This document shows positions 25,401 through 31,858 of a stretch of DNA of 64,000 nucleotides, piece after piece; position 1 is the first letter of the stretch, and every line of letters starts with the position of its first letter. Under the pieces are notes generated by a model. The model was not told where the DNA came from. It saw nothing but the letters and a program-made list of their open reading frames with translations, and did not search any database. A program made the translations under genes and the position numbers. The stretch lies in contig NC_052140.2 in assembly GCF_016086655.4 (NCBI RefSeq), forward strand, positions 17,732,001-17,796,000, in the 5' to 3' direction. Origin of the DNA: Lepeophtheirus salmonis. Its lineage: Eukaryota > Arthropoda > Copepoda > Siphonostomatoida > Caligidae.

Positions 25401-25844
25401 AATTAATCAATTATATCTCGTTGAAGTTTAAAATTCAAAGTGTTCATATTTTAATGAGCCACCCGGTATTAAGGTGAAATATCCTTAGGCAAAATAGTTT
25501 AAGGCAAAATTATATAACACCATTTAAAACAACTCACTTTTTTGTACACAACAAATTATTTAATACATGTTTTTATTTCAACTTTTTTCTCTAGTGGTGT
25601 GCATCATAAGAAGTCCAATTGTCAGGCTGCATCCGTCGTTAAGAAAGTAAATGATATTTTGAGTAAAGCTAAAAAGTATTTATATCCAAAGAAACTGAAA
25701 GTCATTCCTGGAAACAGAAAGTCCAAAAACTCCAAAATTCGGAAAGGTAATGGTGGTTGGGGCGATTTGAGAGATCAGAAGCTCTGTTTGGACTTATCAT
25801 CAACTTCGAAAAATGACAAAACCGTCAATTCATATTTTTATTAA
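4640..25844 (+). CDS. Mgat2: Mgat2-like alpha-1,6-mannosyl-glycoprotein 2-beta-N-acetylglucosaminyltransferase (3' exons only)
   Basis: Gene-level entry; coding segments 4640-4800, 22806-23020 and 25595-25844 join in frame to about 208 residues. The product matches the C-terminal half of GnT-II, the Golgi type II membrane glycosyltransferase that adds GlcNAc in beta-1,2 linkage to the alpha-1,6 arm mannose of N-glycans. The metal-binding EED motif is in FLEEDHYV. CPYCDIISLGTYLKTYNF follows, then KHNMGMAF, the block CNFDDYNWDWSLQHVSLSCLP (residues conserved in the family, proposed to carry the catalytic base), GPRVFHIGECGVHHKKSNC and the C-terminal NGGWGDLRDQKLC. The conserved cysteines that form disulfides in this family are present. 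The N-terminal anchor, stem and first half of the catalytic domain must be encoded left of the window. The gene converges with osa on the minus strand. Introns are 18.0 and 2.6 kb and filled with transposons. Confidence 0.93.
4801..5107. other. Mgat2: Start of Mgat2 intron (AT-rich)
   Basis: The donor is GTAAAG. No other signal was seen before the mariner copy at 5108. Confidence 0.5.
5108..5948 (-). mobile_element. Mariner-like element, family M1, minus orientation, inactive
   Basis: Terminal inverted repeats CAGGGTGAGGACTCAAA (5108) and, on the other strand, CAGAGTGAGTACTCAAA (ending 5948) bound an 841-bp element; TA precedes the left end. Reading the minus strand, transposase pieces include TKDGAPAHTSKKMQLF with KENMAAF (second Asp region, about 5460-5560), LDFAVWGVLKGK (third Asp region, about 5395-5430) and a classic mariner C-terminus, RIEAIIQNGGGHIE followed by a stop near 5232. 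Frames are broken and the element is shorter than a full mariner (about 1.3 kb), so it is a non-autonomous pseudogene. It lies in the large Mgat2 intron. Confidence 0.82.
5949..6596. other. Intronic AT-rich sequence
   Basis: A-tracts at 6098-6111 and 6156-6169. No gene recognised. Confidence 0.4.
6597..7225. mobile_element. Inverted-repeat element with TTTTCGCCGCC-type terminal motifs
   Basis: The left end carries a run of short related motifs (TTTGCCGTAAAC, TTTTCGCCGCC, TATGCCGCC, TTTTGCTGC, TTTTCGCCGCC). It is followed at about 6697-6735 by CTTTTTATG and ATATCGGTTCGAACTTTATT, and the second string returns inverted at about 7175-7200. The core between the arms has no transposase. Similar terminal motif arrays occur at 23690/25480, 38500 and 60740/62440. 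It could be a non-autonomous DNA transposon of unknown superfamily. Confidence 0.6.
7226..7629. other. Intronic AT-rich sequence
   Basis: No gene or clear repeat seen. Confidence 0.4.
7630..8060 (+). repeat. G-rich end plus AT-rich tandem array
   Basis: It opens with GGGGGTGCCTGGAGGGGTTG, then a segment with ACAGCAGAGCAAAAAAATAA near 7777, then imperfect units containing AATAGCTGTGGATTTTTGAA. The same order (G-rich end, GCAGCAGAGCAAAATTTTAA, AT-rich tract) is seen at 59850-60090, and a reversed copy with the G-rich end outermost at 50960-51340. This suggests one dispersed element with a variable internal tandem region. Confidence 0.65.
8061..9828. other. Intronic sequence, no gene seen
   Basis: Homopolymer C at 8070-8080 and scattered poly-T. 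A short ACCGGTCTAAC-like piece near 8840 resembles the GGACCG-rich MITE family. The small open frames here have no recognisable motif. Confidence 0.4.
9829..10874. mobile_element. hAT-like element, non-autonomous
   Basis: The ends are CAGTGATTCTCAACC at 9829 and, inverted, CAGTGATTCCCAACC ending at 10874, so 14 of 15 bases match. CAGTG-type termini are characteristic of hAT transposons. The 1046-bp interior has no transposase frame. An exact 8-bp target duplication is not evident (left flank CCCTAACT; right flank AGCTCCAACT), so the ends may have decayed. Inside the Mgat2 intron. Confidence 0.65.
10875..11284. other. Intronic AT-rich sequence
   Basis: No recognised feature. Confidence 0.4.
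11285..11700 (-). pseudogene. Mariner-like transposase, C-terminal part
   Basis: On the minus strand the frame reads VEKKACITPNRYLDELKASV, then EEQWSALSKAFTKN and a degraded C-terminal FRP block. This is the segment after the third catalytic Asp in mariner transposases. Upstream pieces on the same strand (around 11500-11690) are frameshifted. The catalytic DD residues are missing or unrecognisable. Confidence 0.65.
11701..12434. other. Intronic AT-rich sequence
   Basis: No gene or repeat boundary recognised. Confidence 0.4.
12435..12965. repeat. Cluster of GGACCG-rich MITE-B fragments
   Basis: Several blocks rich in CGGTCC/GGACCG and ACTGAT occur (TATTGGGTCGGTTTTGGGAC near 12435; AAAAGACTGATAAATGCCGG near 12757; GACTGATCCAACA near 12841). 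They resemble the terminal and subterminal parts of the MITE-B copies at 42031-42389 and 20847-21075. No single intact copy could be delimited. Confidence 0.5.
13255..13586 (+). pseudogene. Mariner-like transposon 3' end, family M3
   Basis: The frame from about 13262 reads PDPNPLDYTFWVHVEGKASS, followed by IQHWDEKTEEYIYSVFQAFH and LEAVIVTKGGYF. This is the third catalytic Asp and the C-terminus of a mariner transposase. The 3' end is homologous to that of the complete short element at 24855-25466, including TTGAAGTTTAAAAT and a CCTCGG|TA terminus at 13586. The copy is 5'-truncated. Confidence 0.75.
13587..15239. other. Intronic AT-rich sequence
   Basis: The open frame at 14441-14677 has only AT-driven composition (Tyr/Ile/Phe) and no motif. 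Nothing else seen. Confidence 0.4.
15240..16130. mobile_element. Long hairpin (foldback-like) element
   Basis: Much of the segment is an imperfect palindrome centred near 15715. Examples of matching arms: CAGTTCAGGACTTAGAA near 15397 against TTAAACTGGGGAACAAAA near 16047 (inverted); GGTTAAAAACTCATTTTGTT near 15882 against the inverse of AAAATGAGTTTTTACCC near 15538; GATGCATTCGATT near 15674 against the inverse of AATCAAATGCATC near 15750. A further nearly perfect inverted pair lies at about 15979-16007 and 16269-16297 (ACATTCAAAATACAGCAATT). The left edge contains GGGTCATTCCA, also seen near 31848. No coding capacity. Confidence 0.7.
16131..16964. other. Intronic AT-rich sequence
   Basis: Contains the second member of the inverted pair at 16269-16297. 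Otherwise nothing recognised. Confidence 0.4.
16965..17130. mobile_element. MITE-B copy (degenerate)
   Basis: Starts TAGTGTTGGATCG and contains GTAGCTAGTAACTACGTCAT, a subterminal block also seen near 12718 (TAGTTAGTAACTACATCAT). The right end is poorly preserved (AGACAGACCAACTACC). Confidence 0.5.
17131..17841. other. Intronic sequence, no gene seen
   Basis: Overlapping minus-strand frames at 17605-17821 have no recognisable domain. Confidence 0.4.
17842..18327 (+). mobile_element. MITE-A copy 1 (hAT-like)
   Basis: Homologous along its length to the copy at 20288-20755. Shared blocks include GTTGTCATTATTATTTAATT, TATTCAAACCC then GAACATTCGTGTGTGC, TTGTTGCAGAGGTATAATTG, AGCTGATTGTAGCTGATCTA and CAGGGTTACCATGTT. 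It ends at ATCATT near 18326. The termini are mutated relative to CARTGATGTAAATCC and no target duplication is visible. Confidence 0.75.
18328..19375. other. Intronic AT-rich sequence
   Basis: No gene or bounded repeat recognised. Confidence 0.4.
19376..19479. mobile_element. MITE-B right half
   Basis: Contains AGACCGGTTCTAAGAC and ends AATAAGGACCGAAATAACAC-TA. This mirrors the termini of the copies at 20847-21075 and 42031-42389. Confidence 0.55.
19480..20279. other. Intronic AT-rich sequence
   Basis: No recognised feature. Confidence 0.4.
20288..20755 (+). mobile_element. MITE-A copy 2, complete, with 8-bp target duplication
   Basis: A 468-bp element bounded by CAATGATGTAAATCCAGTG on the left and, inverted, TAATGATACTAAGCCAGT on the right. 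It is flanked on both sides by TTTATATA (20280-20287 and 20756-20763). Terminal CA, an 8-bp duplication and no coding capacity fit a non-autonomous hAT-superfamily element. The body carries the family blocks listed for 17842-18327. Other copies lie at 23226-23465, 30124-30375, 41650-41790, 62818-63277 and 63756-64000. Confidence 0.85.
20847..21075. mobile_element. MITE-B copy
   Basis: Inverted ends TAGTGTGTCAGTCCTTATTT and, from the other side, TGGGGTTGTTTCAGTCCTTA. Subterminal CAGTCCAGTCC and ACCCGACTGGATCG are also inverted relative to each other. About 229 bp, no coding capacity. Confidence 0.65.
21076..21524. other. Intronic AT-rich sequence
   Basis: Nothing recognised. Confidence 0.4.
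21525..21927. mobile_element. hAT-type MITE (GGGATGTCCAAC ends)
   Basis: The left side reads AGATGTCCAACACGTGACCT with CGGGCCGCATTGAAGCC. The right side, inverted, reads CAGGGATGTCCAACC, with GTGGTTCATT and CTGTGGCCCATT inside. This layout is typical of short hAT derivatives with CAGGG termini. The first bases of the left end are mutated and no clear target duplication remains. Confidence 0.65.
21928..22805. other. Mgat2: End of the large Mgat2 intron
   Basis: A weak MITE-A-like piece (CATCAGGGTACCATTTTATT near 22252) is present. The branch/acceptor region ends in TTTTTTATAG at 22805. Confidence 0.45.
22806..23020 (+). CDS. Mgat2: Mgat2-like exon with the DDYNWDW block
   Basis: Acceptor TTTATAG|GTG and donor GAATG|GTGAGT. 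The frame enters in phase 0 (VESTQWMSVKHNMGMAFTKE) and leaves after two bases of a cysteine codon. It contains FCNFDDYNWDWSLQHVSLSC and KGPRVFHIGE, which line up with the same segments in vertebrate MGAT2. The 215-nt length agrees with the phases on both sides. Confidence 0.94.
23226..23465 (+). mobile_element. MITE-A copy 3 (3' part)
   Basis: Begins within the family at AACTCTGAGGATTGTTGCAG and runs to TTTAACATGCCC. It lacks the 5' half and the right terminal repeat is degraded. Confidence 0.65.
23690..25515. mobile_element. Possible element with inverted TTTTGCC-type arms
   Basis: The left arm has CTTTCACCTTAAGCTATTTT, then a GACATTTTGCATTAAAACTA-like stretch and ATTTTGCCTTAATA. The right arm, inverted, reads ATTTTGCCTTAAACTATTTT then GCCTAAGGATATTTCACC. 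The mariner derivative at 24855-25466 sits just inside the right arm. No transposase of its own was seen in the interior, so it may be a non-autonomous element later hit by the mariner. Confidence 0.5.
24855..25466 (+). mobile_element. Internally deleted mariner, family M3, with TIRs and TA flanks
   Basis: The ends CCGGGTAGTCTATTTAAATT (24855) and, inverted, CCGGGTGGCTCATTAAAATA (ending 25466) are each flanked by TA. The 612-bp interior has an N-terminal transposase piece around 25040-25240 (including an SRGFTPDCNRAIIK-like or, in another frame, RDLGVSHQTVTE helix-turn-helix segment). This is joined directly to a C-terminal end with AIIAAKGG near 25310, so the catalytic DDD core is deleted. 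Its 3' end is homologous to 13255-13586. Confidence 0.8.
25595..25844 (+). CDS. Mgat2: Mgat2-like last coding exon
   Basis: Acceptor TTCTCTAG|T. The first base completes the cysteine codon (TG|T), giving GECGVHHKKSNC as in the family. The conserved C-terminal NGGWGDLRDQKLC follows, and then about 17 extra residues to the stop at 25842-25844. The link between the two conserved blocks is lysine-rich and more divergent. Confidence 0.93.
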
Positions 25845-25939
25845 ATTTGTACATCACTGGGTCTCAAAAAATAATCAAATCCATGTTATAATTCAAAGAA
25901 ATAACAATAATTAATTACTGAGTAATCGAACAGAGTAGC

Positions 25940-25950
25940 AATAAAATAAA
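25940..25950 (+). terminator. Candidate polyadenylation signals of Mgat2
   Basis: Two overlapping AATAAA hexamers (in GCAATAAAATAAAATA) lie about 95 bases after the Mgat2 stop codon. AT-rich context makes chance occurrence possible. Confidence 0.5.
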
Positions 25951-26394
25951 ATATTATGCACATATTATTACGCAATAGATCTAATACAATATTTTCGTAT
26001 GTTGTAGGAAAAGAAATAAATAATTTATTTTTTGCAGAATTTGTTGATTTATTTCAATTTTTAAACCATACATAACTAAAATGGGCACTCGCTAGAACGC
26101 AAACCTCTCCCTAAAATCAATTCATCTAAAAATTAACATTCAATGCATTGATGAATATTTCTTACCTTTTGTGTGACCTTGGCCTTTGAACTTATAGCGT
26201 ATAGGAAGTACTTTTATTATCCCTACAAAATGAAATCACATTCAGCTATGTATTTTTCAAAAATTATGGCCTCTTAATGTTATGTTTGATCGCTATTGAC
26301 GCCGGTTTTTAACATTTTACAAAACTCTACATATTTCTAGTAGAAAGAAAAACAGGCACTTGAAACTTTAAGTGGAAATTTATTAATATGTATT
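25951..26394. other. Intergenic sequence after Mgat2
   Basis: No gene recognised. Confidence 0.4.
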
Positions 26395-27580
26395 GTTTAG
26401 ATTTACCAAATAAAATCTTCGTCAGTAGCCACAATCTCTTCCAAGCGCAACAGGACCTTCTCAGCCACGCCCTATCTAAAAAGTACGAAGGATTGACATT
26501 GGGCGACCAGACATCCTCGTCCCAGAAGTACAGGAGGCTCTCAATAAGCCAATGTTAGATCCTTTTCGAGGTGTGGTACTGTCTTGCTGGAAGATATATG
26601 CCTTTTTCCTGGCTACATGATCCATCCAGGGTTTCACCACGTTCCCGAGCTATTGCCCTCATAGATAGTCCAGAGCTATTGTTGATGGTACCCTAGATTC
26701 GATTGACGATATCGTCGCCATGCACTTCACTACAGCGTTTCCCTTTCTCCATTTCACATCAAACTCATCAGGATCACAAACATCTTCAAGATACTTAGCT
26801 CAAACTAGTTATGGGACGATTCAAAAAAAAAAAATAACGATGCCCATTCCAAAAAAATGGCTTTAGTTTTTGGATTTTTTTTAAACAAATCCAAAAATTA
26901 AAATTTTTTAATACAAATTTGAGAAATTAAATTTCAAATATTAAAATTTTTTAATACAAATTTGAGAAATTAAATTTCAAATATTAAAAAATTTGAGAAA
27001 TTAAATTTCAAATATTAAAATTTTTTAATACAAAGTTGAGAAATTAAATTTCAAATATTAAAATTTTTTAATACAAAGTTGAGAAATTAAATTTCAAATA
27101 TTAAAATTTTTGATAAAAAAATGTTCAAATATACAATTTAATATTTTTTCAATAATCCCCAACTATTTACAAAAAATTAGTTTTTTTCAAAAAAAAAAAC
27201 TTCAAAATCCCTAGTTGTTCTTAAAAAAAAAATTTTGAGAAATTAAATTTCTAATATAAAAATTTTTGAAATTAAATTCAAATATTAAACTTTCTTGTAA
27301 AAAGCAAAAGTTCCTTAATAAGGGAGCCAATTTTTTTCATAACATAGATAAGTAATAAATAGTTAAATAACAGTAACAAATAAGAATTGGAATCACAAAT
27401 TGAACATTATTTTCCCGATTCCGATTAATCGTCCTATCACTAATTCAAACTCGTTTATACTTATCGACGTTGTTGTAGGGGATGTTGTTGAACTCAGCGA
27501 TCTCCAAATTGGTATTTCCCGTCAGGAACCCAGTAACTATGGCTCCTTGGTGAGCCTCTTGAAGGCGCCCGTTCATAGTA
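26395..27580 (-). pseudogene. Mariner-like transposon split by an AT-rich tandem array
   Basis: On the minus strand an N-terminal piece starts at the ATG at 27576: MNGRLQEAHQGAIVTGFLTG then NTNLEIAEFNNIPYNN, a first helix-turn-helix. The other end, 26830 down to 26400, has GNVVKPWMDHVARKKAYIFQ then QDS (second catalytic Asp region), RMSGRPMS, and a degraded end with CGY. Between them, 26880-27310, is an AT-rich tandem array that has replaced or expanded in the middle of the gene. Multiple stops. Confidence 0.6.
26880..27310 (-). repeat. AT-rich tandem array with a 43-bp unit
   Basis: From about 26895 to 27105 a unit of about 43 bp (TAAAATTTTTTAATACAAAT, then TTGAGAAATTAAATTTCAAATAT with the last base repeated into the next unit) occurs four to five times, one copy shortened. 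The flanking part has the reversed AGCTGTGGATTTTT-type units (TCCCCAACTATTTAC, TCCCTAGTTGTTC). Confidence 0.8.
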
Positions 27581-27983
27581 ACCACTCAAACAAAACTGTC
27601 CCGCGAAAGCCCATTATATGCAAAATCAGAGTCAAAATCAAGGCAATTTTCAGGGATATATACAGCCTCGTTTTTTCCGGCATCAATATTGATAGCACCG
27701 AGTATAATCTGCCTTCAAAATTTTACCAAACGGGTCTAACTTTTTATGTAATCCCGCGAGATAAACAGATAAACAAACGGAGGTAAATAGACCCCGGACT
27801 TCAACCCACTGGACTACAGTATCTGGCGGCAAGTAGCCCTGCCGAGTCTCATACAGCAACATTGTTGAGCCCACGTCAGCTATGAATAAAGAAGAAGGAA
27901 GGGAAGAAAGTAAGGGAAGAGTTCCGATCTATATGATCAATATCGATCTCTCCCAAATTCCCAGAGTTTAAGAAGGACATATA
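27581..27983. other. Intergenic sequence
   Basis: The 128-codon plus-strand frame at 27400-27786 overlaps the antisense of a transposase and shows no domain of its own, so I do not call it a gene. Confidence 0.45.
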
Positions 27984-28398
27984 CAAGGGTGGTCTGAAAG
28001 GCTTCCTATCTCAACAATGTTTCAGACATTTTGAACGTTCAATTGTTATTTAACAGTCGTTTGAGTGAGTTGATGTTAATGTTTTTGTAAAAATGGACAA
28101 AATCGAGTATCGAGCTGTTCTAATTTTTTTTTTTTTTTTCAAAGTGTAGCCTTTAAATAGATTCAATAAATAGCAAACATAAATAGACTTGCTGTGTTAA
28201 AATTCGTCTAGGTCAATGCAAGTCGTAGTAATTGAGCCAAAAACAAAAATTGTCTCGTGAACAATTATTTTGCAGAGAAAATCGTCGAGTACTATTTGGA
28301 CGGGTTAAAGTGTATATACCATGTTGAAAAATACAAATAAAAATTTAGGAAAAAATTCTTGAATCTTTGTTAGGTCGGAAACTTTCGGACCGCCCTCG
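27984..28398 (+). mobile_element. 415-bp internally deleted mariner with TIRs and TA flanks
   Basis: The ends CAAGGGTGGTCTGAAAGGCT and, inverted, CGAGGGCGGTCCGAAAGTTT are both flanked by TA (28399-28400 on the right). The ATG near 28093 begins MDKIEYRAVL, the typical start of mariner transposases, then runs into poly-T. A C-terminal fragment near 28285 resembles the mariner C-terminus. Everything catalytic is deleted, so it depends on another transposase. Confidence 0.85.
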
Positions 28399-29639
28399 TA
28401 TCTCTGGTCAGACATAATTAAAATCATACTTAATCTTACAGAGACCACTAGGTACACATGTATTAATTCATGAAAATGAGAAAATTAAATTTTAGCCCAA
28501 CTTTTCGGATGCATGAGCATCTTTTAAGTACTCTGGAAAAAAATTAACTTCCGGCAAAACCTCGAAAATGTTGTGATCATTGAAGCCTTTGTATACTTAA
28601 AGCAATAGTTATATAATAATATAAAAGGTCAAAGGTCACAAGAAAAGGTCAACTTCTGCTAAGTTTTTATTTTAGTGTGTGTAATAGGGAGGGTTATTTT
28701 TAGGGTGATCTGTGAATTTGATCTTCTGTTGTGTTTTAATTAAAAAGAAAAGTTTGCAAAGTTTCAGTCTTCAAAAGGCGTTTTTTGACCTCTATAGCCA
28801 TTTTAAAATTACTTTTGTTTAGGACATTCTCTATTTTTAAAGGGATTCAGAAGTTTAAATTATAAAGTTATGTTGTTGAAATTCAAAAGTGTTCCTTTTC
28901 TCAAGTTAAACATAAGAATATAATCCTTATTTTTCATTTAAAAGAAAACCAAATTGTAGCCAACGAAATTTTTCGGATATTCAAACGATCAAAACCACTG
29001 AACTATCCTCCAAATTGAATCAAATAAGTATCAGATTTCACTCGTAAATTTTATACTAGGTTGCTAGAGTACTAGAAATGACTGTTATGTGGAATACCAA
29101 AAACAAATGAACTCATGGATGGACAAAGGCTAATAATGGAAACTTTTTATGAAGTTAGAGAAGAGATAAATAATGAATGTCGTAGAAAACTGGACATTAA
29201 ATATGATTTTTTCTAGAGTGTTTAGAAGATGCTCTCGCGTCCCAAAAGTTGTGTTAAAATTCCATTTGATTTTAACCCCCTTCCCCCAACCATTTTATGA
29301 GTTTGGTTGTAACTCGTTGTGAATTTATCTTAATTCAAAGTAACTGACCAGCTGATTTTTATAGAAAAATGAATGATGTATATCCTTGTAACACACCTCT
29401 ACAATTATATTTGTCAACACAAAAGAAAGATAGAATGATTTTTCTACACATTGAGTGTTTGTATTCTTCGACAAATAATTATCATAAATTTGACAATATC
29501 AGAGCCAATATAAGTAGTGTATTAAATCAAATAAAGGATTTAAACTATAATTATAATTATTAAATAGCTTAAATAAATCCACAAATTTGAATAAAAAGTT
29601 GCAAGGCATTATTGAGTTGCGCTGAATTGAGTGCCGCTC
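28399..29639. other. Intergenic AT-rich sequence
   Basis: No gene recognised. The frame at 29369-29563 has no motif. Confidence 0.4.
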
Positions 29640-30123
29640 CGAGTGGATAATGATAGAAGATGGAAGGTCTCATTATGTGGAGAACGTTATGAGTTTCTCT
29701 CTTGTGGAGTATACAGGGGGGAGAGGAGGGAAAAGAAGGACTCGGAGTGGATCCATAGACTTAGAAAATAGGCAGACGGAATCAAGTGGGACTGGACAGC
29801 GATCCTCGGTCCTAAATAAGGATCGGTCCAATACTGGTACTCGTAAAAGACGAAGAATAACCTTGGGGATTGTTATGTATTTAATATTTCCTTACATGTT
29901 TTTATCTTCTTGTATATTCGTCTATGTATTATAAGTACTGTGTTTTACGTATTATAAATAGTCTCGTCTTTTGTAAATATATTAGAGTATAGTTAGAATA
30001 CACATGAACATATAAACTGTGTTACATTATTCCTCCACGTGAATTCTTCTCCTCATTTCTCGGTCATCCTGGATCTCTCCTATTATAAATAAGCTTGTGT
30101 CTCTCCCTCGTCAAGACGCAACA
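29640..30123 (+). mobile_element. 3' end of an LTR retrotransposon (candidate)
   Basis: A frame from 29650 encodes a basic, Ser/Arg-rich tail (GGKRRTRSGSIDLENRQTES), as at the end of many retroelement polyproteins. It is followed by CCTTGGGGAT, a weak polypurine tract. Then comes a 253-bp segment starting TGTTATGTATTTAA (29871) and ending GACGCAACA (30123), with TATA-like ATTATAAATAG inside. TG...CA ends and the order fit an LTR. The second LTR and a primer binding site were not found, so this is tentative. Confidence 0.4.
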
Positions 30124-30375
30124 GGGATCCGTTGCAGAGTTAAATTGTTAGTCCTTGTTGGACTCAATGTAGAATTAAGGATCGTCATCGGAGTAATTCA
30201 TGCAATGTCCTGGTTTATTTCATTCTTCGCCTCCCTTGGCGCAGCTGATCTAATGAAACGTCGTGACAGCTAAGCTGCTCTCCTCCAAAACATGTCAACT
30301 TGTCAGTGTTATCATGTTGTTGATATTTGTTTTTTTAACATGCCCAAAATACACAGGATTTTAATCACTTGTCAT
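30124..30375 (+). mobile_element. MITE-A copy 4 (3' part)
   Basis: Enters the family at GGATCCGTTGCAGAG directly after the LTR-like end and continues through TTGTTGGACTC, AGCTGATCTAATGAAACGTC and AACATGCCC. It ends TTTTAATCACTTG, whose inverse CAAGTGATTAAAATCC matches the family's right terminus. The 5' half is missing, consistent with disruption by the adjacent LTR-like segment. Confidence 0.65.
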
Positions 30376-30960
30376 TAATGGGTTAAAGCCAGTGTTATGT
30401 ACGTCCTTATATAGGCCTGAAGACTGCAGTGCCTTCCAGTTCAGTCCTAAAAGCTTGTAAAATTCACTCCTCGACTCTCCAGCAATTCGTATCTCAAAAA
30501 CTTGTGTCTATTGGGGTACTCATATCTCAAGGTAGTACTTTATTTGTAATTGCATCATTCAACTGCTCAAACATAAAATTATTAATTCACGTACCAAAAT
30601 ATTATAAGTATGACTTAAAAGGCTTAAGTAAAAATACCAAAGATATTTTCTCATTTAGTAGTGAACCGCGTAATAACCATTAGTGTTGGATTTTGGTTTC
30701 TAGAAATCTAAGACCGGTTTCAGACTGTTATTCATTTTAAGTAATTTGGCCCATACTCTGTCTAATAGTAAAATTTGGTCTACAAATGGTAAAAATAACG
30801 TTCTTTGTTGTGAACCTCTTTAGAAAAGAAAAATTTGGATCAACGGTTCCGAACCGCGATCTGGACATAAAGGGTGGAAACTTGAAACTTACATAGATGT
30901 ATTATATTGATTTGTGAGGTTATGTGTGAGAAATAATATCTTTTTGTAATTACGGGTCAC
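30376..30960. other. Intergenic sequence with a MITE-B-like scrap
   Basis: Near 30680 the string TAGTGTTGGATTTTGG with AAGACCGG downstream resembles a MITE-B terminus. No gene. The 84-codon frame at 30429-30683 has no recognisable motif. Confidence 0.4.
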
Positions 30961-30962
30961 AC

Positions 30963-31250
30963 TCGAGTAGAGGTGGCCAGGCTGAAGGGAATAGCTCGTA
31001 AAACCATATACAATGTTAAAAAGAGGCTAGACCACAACGAAACCATAGAGAAGAAGGAGACCTCAATAAAAAAAATGCTTGCAAGGACACCCCTAATCTG
31101 GTTCAAGGAGGATTATAGGCTCACGGAAGCCATGTGTATCAAGGCTTACCTGCTCCCCTGGATCCAGGCAATTTCTCCAAAGGCAACGTCGACTTTCAGA
31201 AAGATGGTATTAGTCCGAGAGCCTAAAAAAACAAAAAACCGTAAAATTTA
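30963..31250 (+). pseudogene. Internally deleted Tc1/mariner transposase
   Basis: The frame reads VARLKGIARKTIYNVKKRLD then HNETIEKKE, a helix-turn-helix and linker. It passes without the usual middle to ARTPLI and CIKAYLLPWIQAISPKAT, which normally lies just before the second catalytic Asp. The following STFRKMVLVREPKK is frameshifted from the usual FQQDGAPCH region. No catalytic residues remain. Confidence 0.65.
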
Positions 31251-31620
31251 AATTTTCCACCCCATAAGGTACATGGACAAAACATGGACAGTCCTATTCT
31301 ATTTTATTAATCAACAGAAAATATGTATATTCTATATAGTACAAGTTTAAATATAGAACAATAATACCAATATGATATAAAAGCGGCTCTATATACTCTA
31401 AATAATGCTCTTGTTGGAAGTGATCCCATATGTATCAGTATATGTTTAAAAACATATACTGATACATATTCCACGAAAGTTAAAACAAAATCGGGTTTCC
31501 TGCTTGGTAGGGTCCCCATTTTGAAGCCTGCACCAGACTCCAAACTTTTATTTTTGATTAAAATAAGATTATGATTGAATATAAGTTAAAGTTTGTGTTC
31601 TTGTGCATCTTTTGACGTAA
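31251..31620. other. Intergenic sequence
   Basis: Short inverted pair at 31430-31470 (TATCAGTATATGTTTAAA and its inverse), otherwise nothing. Confidence 0.4.
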
Positions 31621-31858
31621 TTTGTGTTAAAATCGAGCCACTATAATCGAAATTATGGCCTTCTTAACAACACAGGTCCAACGCATCAGGCCCAACTTTG
31701 AGCGCCCCTAGTACGGCTCAGGTGAGTCACAGAACCATAATATTCCCCACACTCTCTTATTTTATATAGAAAATCCAGCTCACCACAAATCATCAAAATC
31801 GGCGATTATCATGCCGTAAATTGCAAAAAAGTCTGTACACTTGACATGGAATGACCCT
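31621..31858. repeat. Sequence ending in GGGTCATTCCA (inverted)
   Basis: Ends ACTTGACATGGAATGACCC near 31858. The terminal string GGGTCATTCCA also marks the left edge of the hairpin element near 15268. The other end of this unit was not located, so it is only a candidate repeat. Confidence 0.35.

Larger units (their letters stand above)
23021..25594. other. Mgat2: Mgat2 intron packed with repeats
   Basis: Starts GTGAGT and ends CTCTAG. It holds a partial MITE-A (23226-23465), a pair of inverted TTTTGCC-type arms (23690-23760 and 25470-25515) and a complete short mariner derivative (24855-25466). Between 23760 and 24850 the sequence is AT-rich with nothing recognised. Confidence 0.7.

Noticed and set aside
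27400..27786. 128-codon open frame on the plus strand
   Set aside because: It lies antisense to a mariner N-terminus and shows no domain; length alone in such a large window is not convincing.
29369..29563. 64-codon frame in the intergenic region
   Set aside because: AT-driven composition and no motif; not distinguishable from chance.
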